Assembly: GCA_001897535.1 (NCBI GenBank)
Contig: MKTC01000031.1
Location: forward strand, 78,428-142,427
Source: Bacteroidetes bacterium 37-13
Lineage (GTDB): Bacteria > Bacteroidota > Bacteroidia > Chitinophagales > LD1
Length of the DNA: 64,000 bases
Direction of reading: 5' to 3'
Part shown: piece by piece, positions 19,146 to 27,782 of the stretch
Layout of the letters: the number at the start of each line of letters is the position of its first letter
How positions within the stretch are numbered: the stretch's first letter is position 1
Translations under genes and position numbers: made by a program
Notes under the pieces: model-generated
Told to the model about the DNA's origin: nothing
What the model saw: only the letters and a program-made list of their open reading frames with translations
The model's database searches: none

Positions 19146-19595
19146 TTAGTCTGCTATTTTTTGCAATAGTTTCCCGTTGCTATCGTAAGCCATTTTCCAT
19201 TCTTGTGTGAATGATTTTAAATCTAAAGTATAGCTAACTGTGTTTCCTTCCGAAATCTTTTTTACATCAGAAATGCGAAAACCTTTGTAGTCCTTATTTA
19301 TGGCTGCTAAAACACTTTTAGGTAAATCAGTACTTGAAATTTCTTCTTTGTGTTTTACCATTGTTCCGGCTTTGTCGTACCAAACACTATGATCCACACC
19401 AAGCAAGCCAATTTCAAATTCTACTTTGTATAAATCTCCTTTTAGTTCCCATTCTACATTAGATGCTTTCGGGAAACTTTGTTGAAATTTATTTAGTGTT
19501 AAAGACGGAACTTGGCTCTGCAAAATATCTTGTGAAAATGCTGAACCTGCCAACAAAAATAGCGCGAACGCTGTAGTTAAAATGCTCTTTTTCAT
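19146..19595 (-). CDS. Secreted PepSY-like (BLIP-fold) protein
   Basis: 149 residues with a signal peptide (MKKSILTTAFALFLLAGSAFSQ). The rest has two related halves, each with a strand-rich PepSY-like unit: FPKASNVEWELKGDLYKVEFE, and after LPKSVLAAINKDYKGFRISDV a second strand set ending KMAYDSNGKLLQKI. This matches the PepSY_like (PF11396) family, small periplasmic proteins of unclear function in Bacteroidota. It lies 96 bp after the histidine kinase on the same strand. Such proteins are often found beside two-component systems, so it may be a sensor accessory or target of the system; that is inference. Confidence 0.8.
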   Translation of the reverse strand: MKKSILTTAFALFLLAGSAFSQDILQSQVPSLTLNKFQQSFPKASNVEWELKGDLYKVEFEIGLLGVDHSVWYDKAGTMVKHKEEISSTDLPKSVLAAINKDYKGFRISDVKKISEGNTVSYTLDLKSFTQEWKMAYDSNGKLLQKIAD

Positions 19596-19691
19596 AATTC
19601 TTTAATTTAGTTTATGATGCAAAGGAAACTACACAATCTGGAAAGACTTGGGAACTTTTGCCTCTCGCAATTTTTTTTTGAAAAATATTTT

Positions 19692-20972
19692 TTACTTGAA
19701 GTTTATCTTGAAATGGTGAAGACTATTTTCAAAATAATACGTGATTGAAAAACCATATAAATCGCAAATTGCTTTTACAATACTTAATCCCAAACCGGTA
19801 CCATTTTGCGATTGTTCTGATTTGTAAAAACGCGTGAAAATTTTCTGTGCATCTAAAGCTTTCTCACTTCCTGAATTGCTTATGGTTATTGAGTTCTCAG
19901 AAACAAAGACTGTTACAGTTCCATTTGGAATATTGTGAAACAAAGCATTTCTAAGCAAGTTTGAAATGATGGTGTTGGCTAAAGAAGAATCCATTTCTGC
20001 TGCTAAATTTCCACCTTCGGTATAGGATATTTTTACTGCTTTAAAATCTGCAATTTCTTCAAAGTCATTTATGTTTTGCAACACGATTTTGTTGAAGTTA
20101 ATTTGCTTGTTATCAAATATTTGTTTGTTCTCAATTTTGGTAAGTAGCAGTAGCGATTTATTTAAGCGAATTAGTCGTTCAACGGTGTTCATTATTTCAT
20201 AAATGCTTTCTGCCTGCTCCGGTTTCAACGAATTTTTTTCAATAAGTAATTCTAGCTTGTTTATGGTAATTGCCAAAGGCGTTTGCAATTCGTGTGAAGC
20301 ATTACCGATAAATTGTTTTTGCTGCTCAAAACTTTCTATACTTCGCTGAAGCAAAATGTGTACTGCATTTTGTAAATCAATAAACTCTTTCGTGTTTGTT
20401 TTTACTGCGGGCAGTTTTTCTTTGGTTTCAATTCTAAACTGTTTTAATTGGTTTAGAAATAAGTAAAAAGGTTTCCATAATCGCTGTAACACAAAGTTGT
20501 TTATCAAGATAATAAAGAGCATTAAAATGCCGTAAAGCCAAAGCGATCCATGCAGTAATTGTTCAACCAAATCATCTTCTTCAACCATCGAATTGATAAT
20601 ACTCAGCTTGTAGTATTTTCCATCTTTTTCAAATGCGGAAGTAAGCATTCGCACAGTTTCGGACTCTGCTTCATCGTCATCTTTATCGCGCATAAACATG
20701 ACGGTGTCAGCGTAAGTATCATGTATTTGCAATGCTTGTAGGTGTGTAATTTCATTGATGGAAAAAAAGCCATTATTGAAATTGCTGTGTGTGAGAAGTG
20801 TTGTGTCTCGTTCTGTTTTGTAAATTATTTGACGTTTAAAATTGTCTAAACCTTCATCTACGCTGCTTTTTATTTCTTTCAATAAATTGAAATAAAAAAA
20901 GATTGAACTCAAGCTAATAATGAGCAAAAGTGAAACCGAAAGGTAGATGATAGATTTGTTTAGTAGTTTCAC
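19692..20972 (-). CDS. Sensor histidine kinase of a two-component system
   Basis: 426 residues. Membrane helices at about 7-29 and 140-160 flank a short periplasmic segment of about 110 residues rich in Asp and Glu (RDKDDDEAESE), which could bind cations. HisKA with His227 in NASHELQTP, then an ATPase domain with NLLRNALFHN, an atypical G1 region (TISNSGSEKAL, lacking the usual DNGxG), and FKSEQSQNGTGLGLSI. The weak G1 box is worth noting, but the rest is intact. The start codon overlaps the stop of the upstream response regulator by 4 bp, so the two proteins are translationally coupled. Confidence 0.92.
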   Translation of the reverse strand: MKLLNKSIIYLSVSLLLIISLSSIFFYFNLLKEIKSSVDEGLDNFKRQIIYKTERDTTLLTHSNFNNGFFSINEITHLQALQIHDTYADTVMFMRDKDDDEAESETVRMLTSAFEKDGKYYKLSIINSMVEEDDLVEQLLHGSLWLYGILMLFIILINNFVLQRLWKPFYLFLNQLKQFRIETKEKLPAVKTNTKEFIDLQNAVHILLQRSIESFEQQKQFIGNASHELQTPLAITINKLELLIEKNSLKPEQAESIYEIMNTVERLIRLNKSLLLLTKIENKQIFDNKQINFNKIVLQNINDFEEIADFKAVKISYTEGGNLAAEMDSSLANTIISNLLRNALFHNIPNGTVTVFVSENSITISNSGSEKALDAQKIFTRFYKSEQSQNGTGLGLSIVKAICDLYGFSITYYFENSLHHFKINFK

Positions 20973-21646
20973 TTCTCTATTAGTTTATATCCAAAACCAT
21001 AAACTGCCTCAATTTCAATATCGGCTTGTGCTGTTTGCAATTTTTTGCGCAGGTTTTTTATTTGGTAATAAATAAAATCAAAGTTATCGGCTTGGTCAAT
21101 ATTATCGCCCCAAACGTGTTCTGCCAAAGCAGTTTTTGTTACTAAACGATTTTTATTCAGCAAAAAATAATTTAGAATATCAAACTCTTTTCTGTTTAAC
21201 GGAATGTTTTCTTTGTTAATGGTGAGTTGTCTTTCCTTTAAATCTAAAGCAACATTTGCAATCTCAATAGTTGTTTTTCCGCCCAAATCTTTTCTGCGTA
21301 AAACAGCTTTTACTCTTGCATTCAGCTCTGCAATGTGAAATGGTTTAGTAAGGTAATCATCGGCACCAAGTTCTAACCCTTTTAGTTTATCATCAAGCGA
21401 ATTTTTTGCAGAAATAATGATTACGTTTTCAGACTTTCCAAGCTTTTTAAGTTCCTCTAAAAGTTGAAGCCCACTACCTCCGGGCAGCATTATATCAAGC
21501 AAAATGCAATCGTAATCGTAAATAGCAATCTTATCGCTGGCAGTTGCAAAATCTCCGGCAGTTTCAATAATAAAATGTTCTTTTTCAAGCGAAGCTGAAA
21601 TGGCTTGCATGAGTTCTTTCTCGTCTTCAACAACTAAAATTTTCAT
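20969..21646 (-). CDS. OmpR-family response regulator
   Basis: 225 residues. Receiver domain 1-120 with acidic pocket Glu7/Asp8 and phospho-acceptor Asp51 (LLDIMLPGG), the switch Thr/Ser region (IIISAK) and Lys in YLTKPF. The C-terminal winged helix (about 130-225) has the usual NRKEFDILNYFL and the recognition helix near DNIDQADNFDFIYYQIKNLRKKL. It is first in the minus-strand operon, followed by the kinase and then the PepSY-like gene. A variant -7 box (TATTTTCG on the minus strand, 21654-21661) lies just before the start. Confidence 0.93.
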   Translation of the reverse strand: MKILVVEDEKELMQAISASLEKEHFIIETAGDFATASDKIAIYDYDCILLDIMLPGGSGLQLLEELKKLGKSENVIIISAKNSLDDKLKGLELGADDYLTKPFHIAELNARVKAVLRRKDLGGKTTIEIANVALDLKERQLTINKENIPLNRKEFDILNYFLLNKNRLVTKTALAEHVWGDNIDQADNFDFIYYQIKNLRKKLQTAQADIEIEAVYGFGYKLIEK

Positions 21647-21771
21647 ACAAGCACGAAAATAGTTATTGAATTTGGGAAAGAAATGGGAATTGAGTTATTC
21701 TGTGTGAAATTCAACTGATAACTGCACGATACATTCTTGCAATTATCGGTTGGAAAAATTGTTGTAGGAGT

Positions 21772-22458
21772 TTAGTTTAAAACAATATTCACTACTTCGT
21801 AGAGGTCATCAACCAAGTGTGTGTGATTCGTTTTCTCTAATACTGAACGCGGTTGAGCGCCAGTGGTTAAGCCAATAATATATTTGCAACCCGCGGCAGT
21901 TCCTTCTCCTAAATCGCTTTCGGTATCGCCTATTTTCGCAACTTCTTTTGAATCGGTAACACCCGCAATTTCCATTGCTTTTAGCACCATATCCGCGTGT
22001 GGACGACCTTGTTTTACTTCATCGCTGGCAACCCAAAAATCTACTACTTGTTGAATATCCCAACCTAATCGGTCAATAATTGCATCGGCAATTTGTTTAG
22101 AAAAACCAGTGTCTAACGCCACTTTCACGCCTGCATTTTTTAGTGCCAACATGGTGCGAACAGCATTTGTTTTTGCCTTTACGTTTTTATCTGTTTGATA
22201 AAAATCAATCATTGTTTGAATAAAATCTGCGTGAATATTTGACACTAATGCTTCAAAATCTTCAGGTGTTTCTTCAAAAATATCGTTTAATAATTCGCGA
22301 ATTACCAATGGCTTTGGTATCCCCATTTTGGTGTTTGCATGTTTATGCGATATAAACAAATCTTGTTTTTCAAACGCTTTCACCAATGCTTCTGCTACGT
22401 AGTCTTTATCTTCTACCGTAGTACCCGAAATATCAAAAACCGCAAGTTTTATTGCCAT
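21772..22458 (-). CDS. Phosphonatase-like HAD hydrolase
   Basis: 228 residues. The HAD nucleophile motif is FDISGTTVED with Asp9; the second acidic residue of the usual DxDGT is Ser11, as in the phosphonoacetaldehyde hydrolase branch (DxAGTT) which also lacks it. Lys49 in KMGIPK lines up with the Schiff-base lysine of phosphonatase. Motif II is ALDTGFS, motif III lysine is in VKQGRP and motif IV is KIGDTESDLGEG. This fits the PhnX-like TIGR03351 group. No other phosphonate genes are nearby, so the true substrate may be a different phospho-compound. It stands alone. Confidence 0.82.
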   Translation of the reverse strand: MAIKLAVFDISGTTVEDKDYVAEALVKAFEKQDLFISHKHANTKMGIPKPLVIRELLNDIFEETPEDFEALVSNIHADFIQTMIDFYQTDKNVKAKTNAVRTMLALKNAGVKVALDTGFSKQIADAIIDRLGWDIQQVVDFWVASDEVKQGRPHADMVLKAMEIAGVTDSKEVAKIGDTESDLGEGTAAGCKYIIGLTTGAQPRSVLEKTNHTHLVDDLYEVVNIVLN

Positions 22459-22621
22459 AGATAAATTTTGTGCAATGTTATTTCTAAAGAATGTTTTTTA
22501 CAAGGATTATTTTTACACAATCCATAAAAATATTTTTTGAGCATTGTACTGAAGGCAAAACTTCTTTGCTGTGCTTTAATCAATCTACACTATTAAATAT
22601 TTGAAAAATTTGCTTAATATA

Positions 22622-22652
22622 AATGTTGGAAACAAGAAAATTCTTCAACATT
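22622..22652. promoter_or_regulatory. Inverted repeat upstream of the 22690 gene
   Basis: AATGTTG (22622-22628) and CAACATT (22646-22652) are perfect inverted arms 17 bp apart, with nested GAA/TTC. It lies 38 bp before the 22690 start. Could be an operator or a leader hairpin; function unproven. Confidence 0.3.
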
Positions 22653-22689
22653 GCAAATATAAAAGTGGTAATTTTAGCAAGTGATATAT

Positions 22690-23274
22690 ATGAAACAAAT
22701 CTTTATTCTTCTCCTCTTACTTATTTCAACCATAACTTTTAGTAGCGATAAAGTAAATTTTGAAATTATACTCTTTGGAAATAAAATTGGAAAACTTACG
22801 GTAACAAAACAAATAAAAGGCGACACAACACACTACTTGCTCGAAAGCAATGCAAGGGCAAAAGTGCTTTGGATGAGTTATATTGACTATACTTTTATGA
22901 ATATTAAGTACGTGAAAGATAGGTTACATTCTGTAAATTATTTTGAAGACCAAAATGACAAACGAAAGTATTTTACAAATATGGTTTATGATGGAAAACA
23001 ATATACTGTGAGTACTAAAAACGGCACGCGAAATATTGTTCCTGAAAAATATCCTTCGTTGCTTTCATTATATTTTACTGAGCCAAAAAATATTTCTAAA
23101 ATTTATTTTGAAGCGCAGTTGTTTGCCACACCTGTTGAAGAGAAAAAGCCAGGTTGGTATATTTTTAAAACGAAAGAAGGAAACGACAACGAATATATCT
23201 ACAAGAATGGCGTACTCGAAGAATTGATTTTTCACACAAATATTGCTACCGTGAAAATGAAACGTGTGGAGTAA
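22690..23274 (+). CDS. Secreted DUF6134-like protein
   Basis: 194 residues from the ATG at 22690 (a GTG lies three codons earlier). Signal peptide MKQIFILLLLLISTITFS, then a beta-rich domain with strands such as VNFEIILFGNKIGKLTVTKQ, HYLLESNARAKVLW and a late GWYIFKTKEGNDNEYIYKNG. It resembles the DUF6134 / DUF3108-like group of small periplasmic proteins; the assignment is tentative. It ends 40 bp before the response regulator gene on the same strand, so it may be the first gene of the metal-efflux operon and act as a periplasmic accessory. Confidence 0.6.
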   Translation: MKQIFILLLLLISTITFSSDKVNFEIILFGNKIGKLTVTKQIKGDTTHYLLESNARAKVLWMSYIDYTFMNIKYVKDRLHSVNYFEDQNDKRKYFTNMVYDGKQYTVSTKNGTRNIVPEKYPSLLSLYFTEPKNISKIYFEAQLFATPVEEKKPGWYIFKTKEGNDNEYIYKNGVLEELIFHTNIATVKMKRVE

Positions 23275-23314
23275 ATCTGCTTCCGGAATTTTATATTAAA
23301 CTATTTCCAACTTT

Positions 23315-23986
23315 ATGAATGTTTTGATAATTGAAGATGATACAACGCTAAATCAAAATATTAGTGAAGCATTACAGGCAGAAGGTATAATTGTAACTTC
23401 AATTTACGATGGTTTGTTAGCCGAGCGAACACTCAAAAGAAACACATTCGATTGTGTGGTAATGGACATAAATTTGCCAGGGAAAAATGGATTTGATTTG
23501 TGTAGCGATTTCAGGCAATTCAATACAAACACGCCTGTGATAATGCTCACAGCTTTTGGTGAGTTAGATGATAAGATTCAAGGATTTAATTGCGGTGCAG
23601 ATGATTATCTCACAAAACCGTTTTATATGCGAGAATTACTTCTTCGCATTCACTCGCTGGTGAAAAGAGCAAACACAAAAGATGTTCAGAATGCAATAAT
23701 TACTGCCGATGATATTGTGATTGATACAAAAACAAAAAGTGTAACTCGACAAGGTGAAGCAATTACGCTCACACCAAGAGAATACCAAATTTTGCTGCGA
23801 CTAATTGAGAATAAAGGTGAGCTGGTTTCTAAGAAAGAATTGATACAAGAAATTTGGGGAAACATTTTAGAAGCCAATACAAATACTATTGAAGTGTATA
23901 TCAATTTTCTTCGCAATAAAATTGATAAACCTTTTAGAAAACAAAATATTAAAACAAAAGTAGGATATGGTTACTACTTTGAATAA
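23315..23986 (+). CDS. OmpR-family response regulator
   Basis: 223 residues. Receiver domain with Glu7, Asp8 and Asp9 in the acidic pocket, Asp51 (VVMDINLPG) as phospho-acceptor, the switch Thr in MLTAFGE and Lys in YLTKPF. The winged-helix domain (about 128-223) contains LTPREYQILLRLIENKGELVS and a recognition helix in NTNTIEVYINFLRNKI. It is 6 bp upstream of its kinase and upstream of the efflux genes, so it is the likely regulator of the pump, as CzcR/CusR are in Proteobacteria. Confidence 0.93.
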   Translation: MNVLIIEDDTTLNQNISEALQAEGIIVTSIYDGLLAERTLKRNTFDCVVMDINLPGKNGFDLCSDFRQFNTNTPVIMLTAFGELDDKIQGFNCGADDYLTKPFYMRELLLRIHSLVKRANTKDVQNAIITADDIVIDTKTKSVTRQGEAITLTPREYQILLRLIENKGELVSKKELIQEIWGNILEANTNTIEVYINFLRNKIDKPFRKQNIKTKVGYGYYFE

Positions 23987-23992
23987 AGGCAC

Positions 23993-25357
23993 ATGAAAAT
24001 TAGAAGTAAAATTACGGTTTACTTTTCGTTCACTACCTTGCTCATTATAGGTGTGGCTTTTATTCTTGTTTATCTATTGTTTTCTCAAAATAGGAAAGAA
24101 GAATTTCAAGTAAGGCAAAAGGAAAAAATAGCGACTACGCTCGATTTGCTTGCCAAAATTAAAGACACAGAAGGTAAGCTTTTAGAAGAAATAGATTTAC
24201 TTACCATTCACGATTTGTACGATGAAAAGTTATTACTTTTTAATAGCAATAAGAAACTGATTTACTCAAGTATAGATGATATTCCAATACACTTTCCGGA
24301 GAAAATTCTATTGCAATTAACACCGGAAAATAAATGGCTTTACGACAAAGAAGATTTATACGATATAGTTGGTGCTTATGTGGAATCGAATGGGAGAATT
24401 TACTATGGAATTAGTAAGGCTTATGATACGTTTGGCTATTCAAAATTAAGCTATTTGCGCAATGTACTTCTAATTACTTTTATCATTATTTCCATCATTC
24501 TAATTTTTGTTTCTTCTTATTTATCACAAAAAATTACAGAGCCATTGGCTTTAGTTTCCAAGAAGATAACCGACTATAATTTTGAAGAAAATTATTCACC
24601 ATTAGCAGTATCGAAATCTAAAGATGAAGTGGCTTTACTTGCCATGCAGTTTAATAAATTGATGAAGCGAATGAACGAAGCTTTTGCATTTCAAAAACAC
24701 GCTGTGCATCACATTTCGCACGAATTGAAAACACCTATAAGCATTTTGGTTTCTAACTTTGAAAGGATTGAACGCGAAACAGATTCGGCTAAAATTAAGG
24801 CGTTAATTTCAACACAAAAAGAAGATACGAAGAGTTTAAGCGAAATTATAAATGCGCTGTTAGAAATCTCAAAAACAGAATCACTTAATGTTTTAAATCA
24901 AGAAAAATTACGAATTGATGAGTTGATTTTTGATGTGGCAGCAGAACTTAAAAATATATATCCAAATTTTAAGTTCTTAATTGAATATGATTCTGAAAAT
25001 ATTGATGAAAATCAACTTACCATTTCTGCCAATATGCAACTCTTAAAATTAGCATTGGTAAACTTAATGCAAAATTGTGCACAATATGGCGATGAAAATA
25101 TGGCGCATGTGAAAGTACAAGCAGGAAACAATGAAATTAAACTTGTATTTGAAAATAGAGGAACTCCAATTTCGGGGGAAGAAAATGGATATATTTTTCA
25201 ACGTTTTTTTAGAGGCGAAAACAGTAAAGGGAAACGTGGGTTTGGCTTGGGCTTAGTTTTGGTTCATAAAATTATTTTCCTTCACAAAGGTTCTATCGCT
25301 TACCATTCAGAAAATATGCAAACAAATATTTTTACGGTTCAGCTTCCATTAAGCTAA
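23993..25357 (+). CDS. Sensor histidine kinase, likely metal-responsive
   Basis: 454 residues. Membrane helices at about 9-30 and 157-176 flank a periplasmic sensor of about 125 residues; a HAMP domain follows (ITEPLALVSKKI, then DEVALLAMQFNKLMKRM), then HisKA with His243 (HHISHELKTP). The ATPase domain has NLMQNCAQYG as N-box, a degenerate G1 (ENRGTPI), FQRFFRGEN and GFGLGLVLVHK. Domain order and genetic position match CzcS/CusS-type kinases, whose periplasmic domains sense metal. The periplasmic part lacks obvious His or Cys clusters, so the ligand is uncertain. Confidence 0.92.
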   Translation: MKIRSKITVYFSFTTLLIIGVAFILVYLLFSQNRKEEFQVRQKEKIATTLDLLAKIKDTEGKLLEEIDLLTIHDLYDEKLLLFNSNKKLIYSSIDDIPIHFPEKILLQLTPENKWLYDKEDLYDIVGAYVESNGRIYYGISKAYDTFGYSKLSYLRNVLLITFIIISIILIFVSSYLSQKITEPLALVSKKITDYNFEENYSPLAVSKSKDEVALLAMQFNKLMKRMNEAFAFQKHAVHHISHELKTPISILVSNFERIERETDSAKIKALISTQKEDTKSLSEIINALLEISKTESLNVLNQEKLRIDELIFDVAAELKNIYPNFKFLIEYDSENIDENQLTISANMQLLKLALVNLMQNCAQYGDENMAHVKVQAGNNEIKLVFENRGTPISGEENGYIFQRFFRGENSKGKRGFGLGLVLVHKIIFLHKGSIAYHSENMQTNIFTVQLPLS

Positions 25358-25426
25358 AATTTATTTGCATTAAGGTGTTTTTAAGTTTGTTCTAAAAACA
25401 TTTGTACCCGAAAACAATAGCGTACA

Positions 25427-26677
25427 ATGTGCTTAAGAACTTTTTATAGTGCAATAGTTTTGTGTTTTTCAATAATAGTTAATGCTCAAGATACTTTGAG
25501 AGTTGCCATACAAACTGCTGATAGTTTGTTTCAGAAAAACAACTTTTCACTCTTGGCTTCTTCCATGAATATTGAAGCACAAAAAGCTCAAATTATTCAA
25601 GCAAAAGTTTATCCCAATCCAATATTTACAGTTGATTTGAATGTTTATGATCCTCAAAACAATAAAGCATTTCATGTTGGTGCAAGTGGGCAAAAAGCAT
25701 TTCAATTAGAGCAACTTATCTTACTTGGAGGTAAGCGAAAATCTGAAATTGAAATGGCAAAAACCAACTCTAAAATTGCTGAGTTAGAGTTTCAACAATT
25801 GCTGCTTCAACTAAAGTTTAAGTTGCATAGCAATTTGTTTTCGATGGGGCAGATAAAACTACTCTTAGAACGCTACAATCAGCAACTTGAACTTTTAGAA
25901 AATTTAGTTTCTGCCTATGAGTTGCAAGCTCAGAAAGGAAATATTCCATTAAAAGATGTAGTGCGATTAAAAGGCGCTTATTTAAACTTAAACAATAATA
26001 GAGCAGATTTACTTAAAGACTATTTTGAAACGCAAAGTTCATTGCAAACTTTACTTCGGACCTCTGCCGTTGTAGTTTTTCAGTTTTCAGAATCAGACAT
26101 TGAAAAATATTTACAAGCAAAATCTATTGAAGAAATAAAAGAAACAGCATTTAGTAACAATCCTGAATTGCAAATTATTCAAAGCAACAAAACACTTGCG
26201 GAGCAGTATCTACAGTATCAAAAAAGATTGGCAGTTCCAGACATCAACATCATCACTTCTTATGACCAGCGCGGAGGCGCATTCACAAATCAGTTTAATG
26301 CGGGTTTTGCCATTCCGCTTCCACTTTGGAATAGAAATAGAGGAAACATTAAAACCTCTCAATACCAGATTAAAGCGGCAGATTACAATGTTCAAAGTAT
26401 GCAGAATGAAATTACAAGTAATCTGCAAAATGCTTTTCAACTCTATACACAATCGGCAGTAGAGTATCAAAAATCTACAGCTATTTACAATGAAGATTTT
26501 GAAGTAACCGTGAAAGGAATGACCGATAATTTTCAAAAGCGAAATGTTAGTGTAATTGAGTTCATGGACTTTTTTGAATCGTATAATGAAGCATTAAATG
26601 AACTTACAAGAATTAAAACTCAGCTCATCAATTCCGCAGAAAAAATAAATCTATTAACTGGTAAAGCCATTTATTAA
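25427..26677 (+). CDS. TolC-like outer-membrane efflux protein (CzcC family)
   Basis: 416 residues with a signal peptide ending at VNAQ. Two related halves of long amphipathic helices each begin with short beta segments, as in TolC: residues after AKVYPNPIFTVDLNVY carry the first outer-membrane strands and GFAIPLPLWNRNRG the second. It provides the outer-membrane channel for the adaptor and RND pump that follow; it ends 2 bp before the adaptor start, indicating tight coupling. The NPxF and PLPLWNRNRG wording is characteristic of the CzcC/CusC group. Confidence 0.9.
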   Translation: MCLRTFYSAIVLCFSIIVNAQDTLRVAIQTADSLFQKNNFSLLASSMNIEAQKAQIIQAKVYPNPIFTVDLNVYDPQNNKAFHVGASGQKAFQLEQLILLGGKRKSEIEMAKTNSKIAELEFQQLLLQLKFKLHSNLFSMGQIKLLLERYNQQLELLENLVSAYELQAQKGNIPLKDVVRLKGAYLNLNNNRADLLKDYFETQSSLQTLLRTSAVVVFQFSESDIEKYLQAKSIEEIKETAFSNNPELQIIQSNKTLAEQYLQYQKRLAVPDINIITSYDQRGGAFTNQFNAGFAIPLPLWNRNRGNIKTSQYQIKAADYNVQSMQNEITSNLQNAFQLYTQSAVEYQKSTAIYNEDFEVTVKGMTDNFQKRNVSVIEFMDFFESYNEALNELTRIKTQLINSAEKINLLTGKAIY

Positions 26678-26679
26678 AA

Positions 26680-27771
26680 ATGAAAATTAGAATATCAATT
26701 ATTACGTGGATGCTATTAGCTTTTATGGCAGCGATAGAAAGTTGTAAGAGTAAACCGATGGAAGAAGATGCTACTGCATTTTCTATGAGTGATACCATGA
26801 TGCGCAAGTGCGATTTTTACAAAGTAGGCTATGAAGATGTGAAGAACGAGGTGCGACTTTTTGGAAAAATTGAAGCCGATAATAACAAGACAGCTCAAGT
26901 GTTTTCAGCTGTTGATGGCTTGGTAACATCAATAAATATTGGGCTTGGAGATTATGTGAAAGAAGGTGAAGTATTAGCAACAATACAAAGTAGCGAGGTA
27001 GCGCGGTATGAACAAGAGCGTTTAGATGCAATAAATGAAGTAGCTATTGCCGAGAAAAATTTGCAAGTACAGAATGATTTATCAGCCGGAAAATTGAACT
27101 CCGAAAAAGATTTAAAAGTGGCGGAATCCGAGTTAGCAAAAGCTAAGGCAAACCTTGCACGCTTAAATGAAATTTACAAAATTTATCACTTCAAAAAAGG
27201 CTCTGTGTTTCCTGTAATAGCGCCAATTAGCGGCTTTATTACTACTAAGCAAATCAATATAAATGAACTGCTTCGGTTAAATGAAGAGAATCCTCTTTTT
27301 TCAATAGCCAATATAAGTGAAGTGTGGGCAGTTGCTTATGTGAACGAAAGCAATATTGCATACATAAAAGAAGGGTACGATGTAAATGTAAACACACTTG
27401 CTTTTCCTGATTCGCCATACAAAGGAAAGATTGAAAAAATTTACAACGTAATAGATGCGAATACGAAATCAATGAAATTTAGAGTGCGCATTCCTAACAG
27501 CGATTTTAAACTAAAACCAGATATGAATTGTACGGTTAGCGTAAACTATACTGAGAATAAAAATATGTTGGCAGTGCCTTCTGCTGCTGTAATTTTTGAT
27601 AAGAGTAAGTATTGGGTGATGGTTTTTAAAGACCGAAATAACATAGAAACTCGACAAGTTGAAATATATCGCCAGTTAGGAAATACAAGCTATATCCTGA
27701 GCGGGCTTAGTGAAGGTGAAACCATAATTTCAAAAAATGGTTTGTTGGTTTATGATGCTATTAACGATTAA
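26680..27771 (+). CDS. RND efflux periplasmic adaptor (CzcB/CusB-like)
   Basis: 363 residues. N-terminal hydrophobic signal followed by Cys22 in AIESCKS, which could be a relaxed lipobox. The lipoyl-like half-motifs are GLVTSINIGLGDYVKEGEVLATIQS and PVIAPISGFITTKQINI, separated by a helical hairpin (residues about 110-170) rich in Ala, Lys and Glu; beta-barrel and membrane-proximal domains follow (LAVPSAAVIFDKSKYWVMVF). It links the inner-membrane pump to the outer-membrane channel. No additional N-terminal His-rich or Met-rich metal-binding segment is obvious, although Met residues are frequent between residues 26 and 45. Confidence 0.9.
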   Translation: MKIRISIITWMLLAFMAAIESCKSKPMEEDATAFSMSDTMMRKCDFYKVGYEDVKNEVRLFGKIEADNNKTAQVFSAVDGLVTSINIGLGDYVKEGEVLATIQSSEVARYEQERLDAINEVAIAEKNLQVQNDLSAGKLNSEKDLKVAESELAKAKANLARLNEIYKIYHFKKGSVFPVIAPISGFITTKQININELLRLNEENPLFSIANISEVWAVAYVNESNIAYIKEGYDVNVNTLAFPDSPYKGKIEKIYNVIDANTKSMKFRVRIPNSDFKLKPDMNCTVSVNYTENKNMLAVPSAAVIFDKSKYWVMVFKDRNNIETRQVEIYRQLGNTSYILSGLSEGETIISKNGLLVYDAIND

Positions 27772-27782
27772 AGTTTTAAGCT

